A stretch of 64,000 bases of DNA from positions 62,001 through 126,000 of the forward strand of contig NZ_JACXYX010000004.1 of the NCBI RefSeq assembly GCF_014779655.1, written 5' to 3'. This document shows, in pieces, positions 25,219 through 34,101 of this stretch (within the stretch, counting starts at the first letter, position 1; each line of letters begins with the position of its first letter). Under the pieces are notes generated by a model. The model did not search any database, was not told the origin of the DNA, and saw only the letters and a program-made list of their open reading frames with translations. Origin of the DNA: Nocardioides ganghwensis (lineage in GTDB: Bacteria; Actinomycetota; Actinomycetes; Propionibacteriales; Nocardioidaceae). Both the position numbers and the translations under genes were made by a program.

Positions 25219-25874
25219 GCGAGACCGTGCTGCGGGTCCTGGTCGTCGACGACCACCCGCTCTTCCGCGAGGGGCTGGGCGACATCATCGCGACCATGCC
25301 GGGCGTCGAGGTCGCGGCCGAGGCCGCCGACGGCGAGCAGGCGGTCGCCGCGGCCCGCGAGGTGAACCCCGACCTGGTGATCATGGACCTGCACATGCCC
25401 GGCGTGAACGGGGTCGAGGCGACGCGCCGGATCGTGGCCGAGCGGCCCGAGACGGCGGTGCTGGTGCTGACGATGCTGGAGAACGACGAGTCCGTGGTGT
25501 CGGCGCTGAGGGCGGGGGCCCGTGGCTACATCGTCAAGGGCTCCTCGCGCGCCGAGATCGCCCGGGCCATCGACGCGGTCGCCGGTGGCGACGTGCTCCT
25601 GGGCCCGACGGTCGGTCCGAAGGTGCTGGGCCTGTTCAACCGGGGCGCTGATCGCGGTGGACGGATCGTGCCCTTCCCCGAGCTGACCGACCGGGAGCTG
25701 GAGGTGCTCGAGCTGGTCGCCCAGGGCCTGTCCAACGGGGCCATCGCCACGCGCCTCCACCTGAGCGAGAAGACGATCCGCAACTCCGTCTCGACCATCT
25801 TCACCAAGCTCGGCGTCGGCAGCCGCGCCGAGCTGATCGCCCGTGCCCGTGACGCCGGAGTCGGCCAGGCCTGA
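25215..25874 (+). CDS. NarL/FixJ-family response regulator with DosR-like DNA-binding helix
   Basis: A 219-aa regulator with an N-terminal receiver (VVDDHPLFREGL, phospho-acceptor in LVIMDLHMPG, conserved Lys in YIVKGSS) and a C-terminal LuxR-type HTH (LTDRELEVLELVAQGLSN, then the recognition helix SEKTIRNSVSTIFTKLG). In DosR the residues Lys179, Lys182 and Asn183 of EKTVKNYVS contact the GGGAC half-site; here the equivalents are Lys, Arg and Asn. That supports recognition of the GGGAC-type boxes found in this cluster. It is the partner of the upstream kinase through a 4-bp overlap. Confidence 0.88.
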   Translation: MSETVLRVLVVDDHPLFREGLGDIIATMPGVEVAAEAADGEQAVAAAREVNPDLVIMDLHMPGVNGVEATRRIVAERPETAVLVLTMLENDESVVSALRAGARGYIVKGSSRAEIARAIDAVAGGDVLLGPTVGPKVLGLFNRGADRGGRIVPFPELTDRELEVLELVAQGLSNGAIATRLHLSEKTIRNSVSTIFTKLGVGSRAELIARARDAGVGQA

Positions 25875-25925
25875 GCCTCGAGGCCGTCCGCGCACGCGTG
25901 TCCCGTCCTCGGCCTCGCCGAAGTC

Positions 25926-25939
25926 GGGACGCCTGTCCC
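25926..25939 (+). promoter_or_regulatory. DosR-like box upstream of the lipoprotein operon
   Basis: GGGAC-GCCT-GTCCC is a perfect inverted repeat with a 4-bp spacer, 77 bp before the lipoprotein start at 26017. A further GTCCCG and a CGGGAC flank it within 40 bp, so more than one dimer could bind. Confidence 0.5.
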
Positions 25940-26016
25940 TGTCGGGCGGGACGGCCGCCGACCGAGGGTTGGACCGCCCGGGAGACGCTCGGGCGAGAAG
26001 ACCACTGGAGAACACC

Positions 26017-26499
26017 GTGAACTGCATCTCGAAGAACACCGCCGCCTGGATGGCCGGTCTGGTGGCCAGCGCCGTGCTGGTCGGCTGCGGCGCCGAGGAC
26101 CCGTCCGAGCCCGGCGCGCAGGACGTCGGCACCGACGACCTGCAGCGCTCCCAGGTGGAGTCCGGGGTCCCCGAGACGTGCCTGGAGGCGTTTCCGGTCG
26201 CGATGACGGCGCCGGAGCCCGCCGACATCACGCTGATGCCGGCCGACTGGCCGGAGGCACCGGCCGGAGCCACCCTCTGCCAGACCTCCAGCACCATGGA
26301 CGGCGGCGTCGAGATCGCCGACTACGCCACCGACGCCCCCGGCGCCGACGTCCTCGACGACTACGAGGCTGCGCTGTCGGCGTACGACGTGGTCCGCGCC
26401 GACGAGGGCCTGGGCGACCAGCTGTCGGGCACCGCCGGGTCGATCAGCTTCGAGGTCACCACCCGCGACGGCGCCTACAGCATCACCTTCGCGGAATGA
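26017..26499 (+). CDS. Predicted lipoprotein, unknown function
   Basis: A 160-aa protein with a lipoprotein signal: a short basic start, a hydrophobic stretch (AAWMAGLVASAVLVGC) and lipobox Cys at about residue 24. The mature part is acidic with two further cysteines (ETCLEAF and ATLCQTS) that could form a disulfide. The start GTG at 26017 has CTGGAGA upstream. Its stop overlaps the start of the next gene as ATGA. It lies immediately downstream of the two-component system and a DosR-like box, so is a candidate target. Confidence 0.75.
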   Translation: MNCISKNTAAWMAGLVASAVLVGCGAEDPSEPGAQDVGTDDLQRSQVESGVPETCLEAFPVAMTAPEPADITLMPADWPEAPAGATLCQTSSTMDGGVEIADYATDAPGADVLDDYEAALSAYDVVRADEGLGDQLSGTAGSISFEVTTRDGAYSITFAE

Positions 26500-27446
26500 G
26501 CTCCGACCCCCAGGGCGCGGCCCTGTACCGATCGGTGAACGAGTCGGTCTTCTCGCTCTACGCCGAGGGGCAGCATGCCCCGGCTCTCGCCGTCATCGAC
26601 CGGAACCGGGAGCGGCTCGCTGCCTGGGACGCGGAGCTGGCCCTGCTGGCTGCGTGCCTGAAGGGCGCCCTGGGCTCGACCGAAGAGGCCCTGGGGGAGC
26701 TGGTCGCCGCGGCGGGACGCGGCGGCTGGTGGGACCCTCGGGTCCTGGCCGAGGACGACGACCTTGCCGGCCTGCGCGGATCTGCGGAGTTCCAGCAGCT
26801 CCTCGAGGGCTGCGGTGAGCGGTGGCGAGCCGAGAACGCGACCTCGTGCCGCTCGGGCGACGTCGTGGTCGCCGCGGGCTCTCCGAGCATGGTGCTCATG
26901 GCCCTGCACGGAGCCGAGGAGGACGCGGTCGAAGCCGCGGCCGCATGGGGTCCGGCGGCCGGCGAGGCGGGCGCGGCACTCCTCGCGGTGCGTTCCTCGC
27001 AGCGGACCTCCCCGCGCTACCGCAGCTGGCCAGACCACGACCGGGCGAAGCAGGAGGTCGTCGACGCCTGGTCACAGCTGCCCGACGCGCTGCGGGATCT
27101 TCCGGTCGTCGTGGCCGGGTTCTCCGCAGGTGCCCGGGTCGCCCTGCGCCTGGCCCTCGAGCCCTCCGCGCTCCCGGTCTCGGCCGTGCTCGCCGCGGCG
27201 CCCGCCATCTCCGTGGCCGACCTCTCGCAGGTACCCGAGGCAGCGACGTCGAGTGGGCGTACGTGGATCGGCGCGGACGATGACCTCCTCCACCAGGTGG
27301 AGGGGACCCGGTCCCGGTTGGCAGGCGCTGGTCTGGAGATCGAGGTGCTCCCGCACCTGGGCCACGCCCTGCCCCCGGACCACACCAGCCGGGTGGTCTC
27401 CGCCCTTCGCCAGCTCGCGCCACTCATGCGCACCCACCTCCCCTGA
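26496..27446 (+). CDS. Alpha/beta hydrolase-like (phospholipase/carboxylesterase-type) protein
   Basis: A 316-aa protein. The first 110 residues look like a helical repeat region (TPR-like: an ALAVIDRNRERLAAW segment and a GSTEEALGELV segment). The rest is a hydrolase domain with MALHGAEED (oxyanion strand), nucleophile elbow AGFSAGARVAL and a late His in PHLGHALPPDH. The combination resembles carboxylesterase/dienelactone-hydrolase-like proteins with an N-terminal partner-binding extension. It is translationally coupled to the upstream lipoprotein. The substrate is unknown. Confidence 0.72.
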   Translation: MSSDPQGAALYRSVNESVFSLYAEGQHAPALAVIDRNRERLAAWDAELALLAACLKGALGSTEEALGELVAAAGRGGWWDPRVLAEDDDLAGLRGSAEFQQLLEGCGERWRAENATSCRSGDVVVAAGSPSMVLMALHGAEEDAVEAAAAWGPAAGEAGAALLAVRSSQRTSPRYRSWPDHDRAKQEVVDAWSQLPDALRDLPVVVAGFSAGARVALRLALEPSALPVSAVLAAAPAISVADLSQVPEAATSSGRTWIGADDDLLHQVEGTRSRLAGAGLEIEVLPHLGHALPPDHTSRVVSALRQLAPLMRTHLP

Positions 27447-27668
27447 AGGGGAGGAGCGGCGGGATCGTCGATGCCGGCGAGTCACGTGGGGCGGTACGCG
27501 TCGAGGACGTCTGATACCGGTCCGCCGCGCTGAAGCCGTGACACGGAGCTCCGCGGCTGTTGCCCGGGGGCCGGGGCACCACTGGGACCAGCTGTGCGGG
27601 AGCACGCCAACCCTGCGCAGGCGCAGCTGGTTGCTGCGAGGCGGCTGCAGGTGACTGGTCGCAACCAC

Positions 27669-28285
27669 GTGACCCGTGGTCCTCGACACGTGGGCGGCCT
27701 CCTGATCTCCAGCATCGCGATGCTGGTGATCATGGGGGCTGCACTCTCGTCGTGCACGGACGATGCCGGGCCACGGGCGGGCCCCAGCACGGGGTCAGGG
27801 CCGTTGTCGTTCACCACAGGCCACGTCGAGGTGGTGATGGCAGCCTCGCGACGGCCCGTGTTCGGCGCCCTGGCTGGCTGTCTCACCGACGGCTCGCCTG
27901 CGGCGGTCCGGTCAGCAAGCTGCCTTCCTCTTTCGAGGCGGCTCCTACCGGCGGTGAACCGGAGTCGGCGAGCCGCGGTGAGGTGGCGGAGTGCACGGCA
28001 CGCAACACCGGACTGGCGCTCGCTGTGCTGTTGCCGGTTCCGTCCGACTCCGCGGTGGTCGTAGACGGTGTCGCCGTGAGCTACGAGGTGGATGGTCGCG
28101 CCTACGACACCGTCATCGACGCCACCATCGGAGTGTGTGCAGCCGACCCGGCCTCGTCCTCCGAGCAACCCGAGAGCTGTCAGGGCGGTGTTCTCGGTGA
28201 TGACCCGGAACGTCCGTCCCAGGGGGGTCCGGGAACGGTCCAGCCCCCGGCCTCCGCCGCCCCGAGGAACTCGGGGGAACGGTGA
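27669..28285 (+). pseudogene. Frame-disrupted lipoprotein gene
   Basis: The frame from GTG 27669 gives a good lipoprotein signal (LLISSIAMLVIMGAALSSC, lipobox Cys near residue 27) and a mature start up to about 27900. The sensible continuation is then in another frame, from about 27920 to the stop at 28285 (EVAECTARNTGLALAVLLPV, then SYEVDGRAYDTVIDATIGVC). After the switch the first frame turns Arg-rich. A single indel near 27900-27925 would reconcile them. The C-terminal end is Pro/Ser-rich and runs into a terminator hairpin. The exact start is uncertain: GTG 27690 is also possible. Function unknown. The 222 bp before it shows no clear gene. Confidence 0.45.
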
Positions 28286-28296
28286 CCGGGGGCTGG
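28240..28296. terminator. Nested hairpins between the lipoprotein gene and glnA (convergent)
   Basis: An outer 11-bp stem (CCAGCCCCCGG at 28240-28250 with CCGGGGGCTGG at 28286-28296) encloses a perfect inner hairpin, CCCCGAG-GAA-CTCGGGG (28260-28276). It can terminate both converging units. Confidence 0.6.
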
Positions 28297-28333
28297 AGAA
28301 CCCGCAGGTCGGACGTCCGTGAGGGCGTGCGAA

Positions 28334-29755
28334 TCAGATGTCGTAGTAGAGCTCGAACTCGTGCGGGTGCGGCCGCAGCTGGACCGGAGCGATCTCCTGG
28401 GTCCGCTTGAAGTGGATCCACGTCTCGATCAGGTCGTCGGTGAAGACACCGCCGGCGGTCAGGTACTCGTGGTCGGCCTCGAGCGCGTCGAGCACGGCGT
28501 TGAGGCTGGTCGGCACCTGGTCGATCTCGGCCATCTCGTCCGGCGGCAGCTCGTAGATGTCCTTGTCGATCGGAGCCGCGGGCTCCGTCTTGTTCTGGAC
28601 GCCGTCGAGGCCGGCGAGCATGAGCGCGGCGAAGGCGAGGTAGGGGTTCGCCGACGGGTCGGGGAAGCGGGTCTCGACGCGCTTGGCCTTGGGGTTGGCG
28701 CCCGTGATCGGGATGCGGACCGAGGCGGAGCGGTTGCGCGAGGAGTAGACCAGCGAGATCGGCGCCTCGAAGCCCGGCACCAGGCGGTGGTAGGAGTTCA
28801 CCGTCGGGTTGGTGAAGGCCAGCAGCGACGGGGCGTGCTCGAGGATGCCGCCGATGTACCAGCGGGCGGTGTCGGACAGCCCGGCGTACCCGGTCTCGTC
28901 GAAGAACAGCGGCTCGCCGTCCTTCCACAGCGACTGGTGCACGTGCATGCCCGAGCCGTTGTCACCGAAGATCGGCTTCGGCATGAAGGTGACGGACTTG
29001 CCCTGCTCCCAGGCGGTGTTCTTGATGAGGTACTTGAACTTCATCACGTCGTCCGCGGCCTTGAGCAGCGTGTCGAAGCGGTAGTTGATCTCCGCCTGGC
29101 CGGCGGTGCCGACCTCGTGGTGCGCGCGCTCGACGTGGAGGCCGCAGGCCTCGAGGTTCTTGACCATGTCGGCGCGCAGGTCGCTGTAGTGGTCGTAGGG
29201 CTCGACGGGGAAGTAGCCGCCCTTGAGGCGGGTCTTGTAGCCCTTGTTCTCCTCGCCCTCCTTGCCGGAGTTCCACCAGCCCTCGACGGAGTCGATGTGG
29301 TAGTAGCCCTCGTTGACGCCCGTGCTGTAGCGGACGTTGTCGAAGATGTAGAACTCGGCCTCGGGCGCGAAGTAGGCGGTGTCCGCGATGCCGGTCGAGT
29401 CGAGGTAGGCCAGCGCCTTGCGGGCGATGTTGCGCGGGTCGCGGCTGTAGGCCTCACCGGTGATCGGGTCGTGGATGAAGAAGTTGACGTTGAGCGTCTT
29501 GGACTTGCGGAACGGGTCGAGGTACGCCGTCGTGGGGTCCGGGAAGAGCGACATGTCCGACTCGTTGATCGCCTGGAAGCCGCGGATCGAGGAGCCGTCG
29601 AAGCCGAGGCCGTCGTCGAAGACGCTCTGGTCGAAGGAGGACGCGGGGACCGTGAAGTGCTGCATCACGCCCGGCAGGTCGCAGAAGCGGACGTCGATCA
29701 TCTCAACGCCCTCGTCCTTGATGAACTTCAGGAGCTCATCGGAGTTGTTGAACAT
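28334..29755 (-). CDS. glnA: Glutamine synthetase type I
   Basis: A 473-aa glutamine synthetase that condenses ammonia with glutamate using ATP, the central nitrogen-assimilation step. Family motifs include [30 protein letters not shown] and NRSASVRIP. Tyr401 in [11 protein letters not shown] matches the GlnE adenylylation site, so activity is probably controlled by adenylylation. The ATG at 29755 follows AAGGAGG at the right distance and gives the standard N-terminus [19 protein letters not shown]. Upstream is a complete double GlnR box and a TAGCGT -10 (complement of 29836-29841). Neighbours (RDD protein, DUF4191, lipA, lipB) match the M. tuberculosis glnA1 region. Confidence 0.97.
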   Translation of the reverse strand: MFNNSDELLKFIKDEGVEMIDVRFCDLPGVMQHFTVPASSFDQSVFDDGLGFDGSSIRGFQAINESDMSLFPDPTTAYLDPFRKSKTLNVNFFIHDPITGEAYSRDPRNIARKALAYLDSTGIADTAYFAPEAEFYIFDNVRYSTGVNEGYYHIDSVEGWWNSGKEGEENKGYKTRLKGGYFPVEPYDHYSDLRADMVKNLEACGLHVERAHHEVGTAGQAEINYRFDTLLKAADDVMKFKYLIKNTAWEQGKSVTFMPKPIFGDNGSGMHVHQSLWKDGEPLFFDETGYAGLSDTARWYIGGILEHAPSLLAFTNPTVNSYHRLVPGFEAPISLVYSSRNRSASVRIPITGANPKAKRVETRFPDPSANPYLAFAALMLAGLDGVQNKTEPAAPIDKDIYELPPDEMAEIDQVPTSLNAVLDALEADHEYLTAGGVFTDDLIETWIHFKRTQEIAPVQLRPHPHEFELYYDI

Positions 29756-29851
29756 TCGGTTCTTCCTCCTTGACGGCGGCGCGCGCACGTCGAGTTGCAG
29801 CGTTCGGGAGCGGAGCCTCGTTGCACCGTGGCCTCACGCTAGGCGGGAGCA

Positions 29852-29889
29852 GTTTCTAGACCGTATCCCGATTGTTTCGGGCGTGTTAC
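29852..29889 (-). promoter_or_regulatory. Double GlnR box upstream of glnA
   Basis: Read on the minus strand the region is GTAAC-N6-GAAAC-N6-GATAC-N6-GAAAC, the a1-b1-a2-b2 arrangement of the actinobacterial GlnR consensus (gTnAC-n6-GaAAC repeated), with one mismatch in the third half-site. It ends 10 bp before the likely -10 element, covering the -35 region. Confidence 0.8.
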
Positions 29890-29925
29890 AGGTGACCGGA
29901 CGATGGGCCGGATCCACCCGCCTCC

Positions 29926-29931
29926 TAGGCT
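29926..29931 (+). promoter_or_regulatory. Leaderless -10 element TAGGCT
   Basis: TAGGCT is 6 nt before the GTG at 29938, with no Shine-Dalgarno sequence. Confidence 0.5.
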
Positions 29932-29937
29932 GCTGGC

Positions 29938-30321
29938 GTGACGAGTGCTGTAACACCGGTGTCCGACACCGCTCCGTGGGGGCGCCGCATCCTGGCCCTG
30001 TTCGTCGACTGGGTGGCCTGCCTCGCCGTCGTCGAGGGGCTCGTCGCGGCCGGTGTGCTCGCCGCCAACCCCAACGGGCTCGGCACGCTGGCGCTCTTCG
30101 TCGTCGAGTCGGCGCTGTTCACCGCGGTGGCCGGAGGCTCGTTCGGCAAGCTCGCCACGCGGCTCCGCGTCGTACGCCGGGACGACGCCGGCCAGCCGGT
30201 GTCGCTGCTGCGGGCGCTCGTACGCTCCGTGCTCGTCGCGCTGCTCGTCCCGCCGCTGCTGACCTTCGACGGTCGCGGGCTGCACGACGTCGCCGCGGGC
30301 ACCCGGACCGTGACGCTGTAG
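29938..30321 (+). CDS. RDD-family membrane protein
   Basis: A 127-aa protein with the RDD domain pattern: WGRRILALFVDWVACL at the N-terminus (Arg and Asp of the family), two or three membrane segments, and a LATRLRVVRRDD loop, ending in GLHDVAAGT. Family members are poorly characterised; some act in ion transport. The same position next to glnA is held by an RDD protein in M. tuberculosis (Rv2219A). It is leaderless, with a TAGGCT -10, and shares the intergenic region with the GlnR boxes. It converges on the DUF4191 gene with 3 bp between stops. Confidence 0.85.
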   Translation: MTSAVTPVSDTAPWGRRILALFVDWVACLAVVEGLVAAGVLAANPNGLGTLALFVVESALFTAVAGGSFGKLATRLRVVRRDDAGQPVSLLRALVRSVLVALLVPPLLTFDGRGLHDVAAGTRTVTL

Positions 30322-30324
30322 GGG

Positions 30325-31032
30325 TCAGCGACCGCGCTGCTGCGAGCGCATGCCCTTCATCGAGGTCGGGATCGGGCCCTTGGGCAGCGGCAGCTTGCCG
30401 CGCTGGGCGTCGAGCGCCTTGAGCCGCATGAGGATGTCGGTCATCTCGGCCGGCTTCACGTTGCGCCCGAGCTTCTGGACGTGGCGCACCAGCTTGGGCA
30501 GCGGCACCTCGCCGTCGCCGCGACCGCACACGACCTCGTGGATCGGGACCTCGTGGGCGACGCGCTCGTGCTTCTTGCGCTCGGTGGTGAGCAGCTGCTT
30601 GACGCGGGTGGGGCTGGAGCCCTCGCCGACCAGGACGATGCCGGGCGGGCCGACGACGCGGTGGACGACGTCCTGCTGCTTGGTGAAGCCGACGACCGGG
30701 TCGACCTTCCAGCCGCGGCGCAGCATCTGCAGCGCACCCGCGGCGGCCGCGGGCTGGCCCTCCATCTGGGTGTACGCCGCGCGCTGGGCGCGGCGGCCGA
30801 AGACGAGCAGCGCACACAGCAGGCCGATCATCAGCGCACCGACGACCGAGATGATCCAGCCGATCAGGCCGTCGCCGGGCAGCACCCACATCAGGGCGAA
30901 ACCGAGCGCCGCGCCGAGCACGAAGACGCCCATCACGATGAGGCCGATGCGCGGGTCGCTGCGCTTGGCCATCCGGTAGGTCTGCATGATCTGCCCGCGG
31001 CGCGAGCTGGGCGTGGAGGCGGGGGTCGACAT
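30325..31032 (-). CDS. DUF4191 membrane protein
   Basis: A 235-aa protein with two transmembrane segments (about 33-55 and 60-82) and a long cytoplasmic C-terminal region rich in basic residues, matching the DUF4191 family (Rv2219 type). The ATG at 31032 follows AAGG. It lies downstream of lipA in the same direction, 62 bp away, an arrangement conserved across actinobacteria. No biochemical function is known to me. Confidence 0.85.
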   Translation of the reverse strand: MSTPASTPSSRRGQIMQTYRMAKRSDPRIGLIVMGVFVLGAALGFALMWVLPGDGLIGWIISVVGALMIGLLCALLVFGRRAQRAAYTQMEGQPAAAAGALQMLRRGWKVDPVVGFTKQQDVVHRVVGPPGIVLVGEGSSPTRVKQLLTTERKKHERVAHEVPIHEVVCGRGDGEVPLPKLVRHVQKLGRNVKPAEMTDILMRLKALDAQRGKLPLPKGPIPTSMKGMRSQQRGR

Positions 31033-31094
31033 GAGGTGGCCTTGTCCGGTCAGGGGTTCAACGGGTGCTTCGACAGATGGGGGAGTGGTGCGGG

Positions 31095-32036
31095 TCAGGC
31101 GGTCGCGGCGGCGCGCGCGTCCATGGCCTGACCGTACAGCCGGCCGGCGCGGTAGGACGAGCGGACCAGTGGGCCGGACAGGGCGCCGGCGAAGCCGATC
31201 TCGTCGGCCTCGGCCTTGAGCTCGACGAACTCCTCGGGCTTGACCCACCGCTCGACGGGGTGGTGGCGCGGGGAGGGGCGCAGGTACTGGGTGATGGTGA
31301 TCAGCTCACAGCCGGCCTCGTGCAGGTCGCGCAGCGCCTGGGAGACCTCCTCGCGGGTCTCGCCCATGCCGAGGATCAGGTTGGACTTCGTCACCAGCCC
31401 GAAGTCGCGGGCCTGGGTGATCACGTCGAGGGAGCGGTCGTAGCGGAACGCCGGACGGATCCGCTTGAAGATCCGCGGCACCGTCTCCACGTTGTGCGCG
31501 AGCACCTCGGGACGCGACTCGAAGACCTCGGCGAGGAGGTCGGGCTTGCCGTTGAAGTCGGGGATCAGGTTCTCGACACCGGTGCCGGGGTTGAGGTCGT
31601 GGATCGCGCGGACCGTCTCGGCGTAGAGCCAGGCGCCGCCGTCGGGCAGGTCGTCGCGGGCGACGCCGGTGATGGTGGCGTACTTCAGCTCCATGCGCTG
31701 CACCGACTCCGCCACGCGACGCGGCTCGTCGCGGTCGAGCGGCTGGGGCTTGCCGGTGTCGATCTGGCAGAAGTCGCAGCGGCGGGTGCACTGGTCGCCG
31801 CCGATGAGAAAGGTCGCCTCGCGGTCCTCCCAGCACTCGAAGATGTTGGGGCAGCCGGCGGACTGGCAGACGGTGTGCAGGCCCTCGGACTTCACCAGGT
31901 TCTGCAGCGCGGTGTACTCAGGACCCATCTTGGCCTTGGTCTTGATCCACTCCGGCTTGCGTTCGATCGGGGTCTCCGCGTTGCGGATCTCCAGTCGGAG
32001 GAGCTTGCGTCCTTCGGGTGCGGGAGCGGTCGTCAC
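31095..32036 (-). CDS. lipA: Lipoyl synthase
   Basis: A 313-aa radical-SAM enzyme that inserts two sulfurs into protein-bound octanoyl groups to make lipoyl cofactors. The N-terminal auxiliary cluster cysteines are in [13 protein letters not shown] (Cys57, 62, 68) and the radical-SAM cluster motif is CTRRCDFC (Cys83, 87, 90). The C-terminal RSSYRAG region contains the conserved Ser that ligates the auxiliary cluster. I chose GTG 32036; 12 further upstream codons in frame look non-conserved. Its product modifies the E2 protein encoded at 40053. In this genome an ABC transporter pair separates it from lipB. Confidence 0.95.
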   Translation of the reverse strand: MTTAPAPEGRKLLRLEIRNAETPIERKPEWIKTKAKMGPEYTALQNLVKSEGLHTVCQSAGCPNIFECWEDREATFLIGGDQCTRRCDFCQIDTGKPQPLDRDEPRRVAESVQRMELKYATITGVARDDLPDGGAWLYAETVRAIHDLNPGTGVENLIPDFNGKPDLLAEVFESRPEVLAHNVETVPRIFKRIRPAFRYDRSLDVITQARDFGLVTKSNLILGMGETREEVSQALRDLHEAGCELITITQYLRPSPRHHPVERWVKPEEFVELKAEADEIGFAGALSGPLVRSSYRAGRLYGQAMDARAAATA

Positions 32037-32093
32037 GCCCGCCACTCTACGACGGCGTGTCGGCGCGCCCAATTCACGTCCCGGAGCACGGGC

Positions 32094-33074
32094 TCAGGGC
32101 ACGTCGCGCCGTTGGGTCGACCACAGCGACAACCCCACCGCGACCACGACGAGCACCCCGAGGACGATCCCGCCGTCGACGGCGGGCAGCACCCGCTCAC
32201 AGCTCCCGGTCACCGACCCGTCGGACGACTGGGTGCACGCGGTCGGGTCGTAATAGGAGAACCCACCGAGCACGAAGGCCAGGAAGTTGGTGGGCAGCAA
32301 CCAGCGCGCTGCGCTGTCGCCGAGGACGGCGACGACCACCAGGGACCCCGCGATGGCGACGCCGAACATCAGCGACAGCGTCGCCACCGTGCTGCGGAAG
32401 AGCATCGTGAGCGCGTAGCCGAGCAGGCCGCCCACGCCGACGGCGAGAACCCCCCGCGCCTGGGTCTCCCAGACCTCGCGCCAGACCCCCGGGGCGGCCG
32501 CGATGTCGCGGCTGGAGGCGAGGAGCGCCGCACCGCCCCAGAACAGGGCCAGCACGACCGCGCCGACCAGGGCGCCGGTGAGCAGCACGGCGACGCCCTT
32601 GGCCACCCAGAGGCGGAGCCGCCGTGGCTCGAACAGCAGCTGGTTGCTCATCGAGCCGGTGTTCCAGTCGTGGCCGGCGTACGTCGTGCCGATGAGCATC
32701 AACAGCCCGGTCATGATGGTGATGGCGGCGGCACCCACGTCGGTGCGCAGCGAGCCTAGGTCGAGCTCGCTCCGGTAGAGGTAGTTCTCGTAGCGGGGCG
32801 TGATCGCCTCCGCACAGTCGGTCGCCACCCCGTCCGGTCCGAGGTAGATCTCCGGGTCCGCCTCGCAGGCAGCGACCTCCTGGGCGACCCAGGGCTGGCC
32901 GGCGTCCTGGGCGGCCTGCTCCTTCGCCTGCGCGATGTCCGCGTCGCTGATGGGACGCGTCTCCCAGGCGTAGCCGGCGAGCAGGACCAGGGGCAGGGCG
33001 ACGCAGGCGACCAGCAGCACGACGACCGCGCGTCGCCAGCGCAGCCGCGTCAGCTCGACATTCAGCAACCTCAT
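32094..33074 (-). CDS. ABC transporter permease (ABC-2 type)
   Basis: A 326-aa membrane protein with about six transmembrane segments (first near 14-36, then near 110-130, 150-180, 190-230, 240-260 and 290-315) and a large extracytoplasmic loop (about 40-105) containing two or three cysteines (VAACEAD, VATDCAEA). Its ATG overlaps the stop of the ATPase gene (ATGA), so the two make one exporter. The substrate is unknown. The pair interrupts the usual lipA-lipB adjacency. Confidence 0.83.
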   Translation of the reverse strand: MRLLNVELTRLRWRRAVVVLLVACVALPLVLLAGYAWETRPISDADIAQAKEQAAQDAGQPWVAQEVAACEADPEIYLGPDGVATDCAEAITPRYENYLYRSELDLGSLRTDVGAAAITIMTGLLMLIGTTYAGHDWNTGSMSNQLLFEPRRLRLWVAKGVAVLLTGALVGAVVLALFWGGAALLASSRDIAAAPGVWREVWETQARGVLAVGVGGLLGYALTMLFRSTVATLSLMFGVAIAGSLVVVAVLGDSAARWLLPTNFLAFVLGGFSYYDPTACTQSSDGSVTGSCERVLPAVDGGIVLGVLVVVAVGLSLWSTQRRDVP

Positions 33075-34009
33075 CGGACCTCCTCCAGCGACGGCGTGAC
33101 GCCCATCCGGTCGCCGTCGGTGAGCTCGAGGAAGATCGTCTCGAGGTCGGCGCGGACCGGCGTGAGCTCGGACAGGTAGAGGCCCGCCTCGGCGAGGACG
33201 CGCGTGATCCGGTCTCCGGGCTCGTCGGTGACGACGTCCAGCGACCGTGCGTCCTGCCGGACGGTCATCCCGGCCGCCTCGAGGGCGGTGCGCGCCGCGG
33301 CCGGGTCGCCGACGCGCAGCCTGTACGACGTACGACCGAGCAGGTCCTCGACCCTGCCCGACGTCAGCATCCGGCCGTTGCCGATGATCGTCGCGCTGGT
33401 GCACACCTGCTGCACCTCGGCCAGGATGTGCGAGCTCAGCAGCACCGTCACACCGGCCTCGCCGAGGCCGCGGATCAGCTCGCGGATCTCCCGGATGCCG
33501 GCGGGGTCGAGGCCGTTGGTCGGCTCGTCCAGGATCAGCAGGTCGGGCGACTTGAGCAGGGTCGCCGCGATCGCGAGGCGCTGCTTCATCCCGAGGGAGT
33601 AGGACTTGTAGCGGTCCTCGGCCCGCTCACCCAGCCCGACCCGGACCAGTGCCTCGTCGACGACGTCCCTGCCGACCCCGACGGAACCGGCGAGCAGGAG
33701 CAGGTTCTGCCGGGCGGAGAACGTGGGGGAGAACTTGGGCGACTCCACGACCGCACCGACGCGGCCGATGACCTCGGTCAGTCGCTGCGGCACCGGGGTG
33801 CCGAACAGGGACATCGTCCCCGAGGTGGGCGTGGCCAGCCCGAGCAGCATCCGGATGGTCGTCGTCTTCCCCGACCCGTTGGGTCCGAGGAACCCGTGCA
33901 CGCCGCCCCGCGGCACCGCGAGGTCCAGGTCGGCCACCGCGACGCGGGTGCCGCGCCGCCCTGTGAACTCCTTGCGCAGCGCGCGCGTCTCGATGACCAT
34001 CTCGGCCAT
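33071..34009 (-). CDS. ABC transporter ATP-binding protein
   Basis: A 312-aa ATPase with Walker A GPNGSGKTT, a YSLGMKQRL signature, Walker B LLILDEPTNGLD and an H-loop SSHILAEV, followed by a C-terminal domain of about 90 residues typical of drug/lantibiotic-type exporters. The ATG at 34009 has GGGGGG upstream; the open frame continues much further upstream but that part is antisense to, or shadow of, lipB. It is coupled to the permease by a 4-bp overlap. Confidence 0.88.
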   Translation of the reverse strand: MAEMVIETRALRKEFTGRRGTRVAVADLDLAVPRGGVHGFLGPNGSGKTTTIRMLLGLATPTSGTMSLFGTPVPQRLTEVIGRVGAVVESPKFSPTFSARQNLLLLAGSVGVGRDVVDEALVRVGLGERAEDRYKSYSLGMKQRLAIAATLLKSPDLLILDEPTNGLDPAGIREIRELIRGLGEAGVTVLLSSHILAEVQQVCTSATIIGNGRMLTSGRVEDLLGRTSYRLRVGDPAAARTALEAAGMTVRQDARSLDVVTDEPGDRITRVLAEAGLYLSELTPVRADLETIFLELTDGDRMGVTPSLEEVR

Positions 34010-34101
34010 GCATCCCCCCAGGTGTGCGTGTGTGGGGGAACACTGGCAGGCAACGGCCCGCAGTGGGCCCGGACTCGCCGGGCTGCGCCGAAGTCGGCGG
34101 G

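Noticed and set aside
27482..28168. A minus-strand gene of about 228 residues
   Set aside because: The translation is non-protein-like and lies opposite the better-supported lipoprotein fragments.
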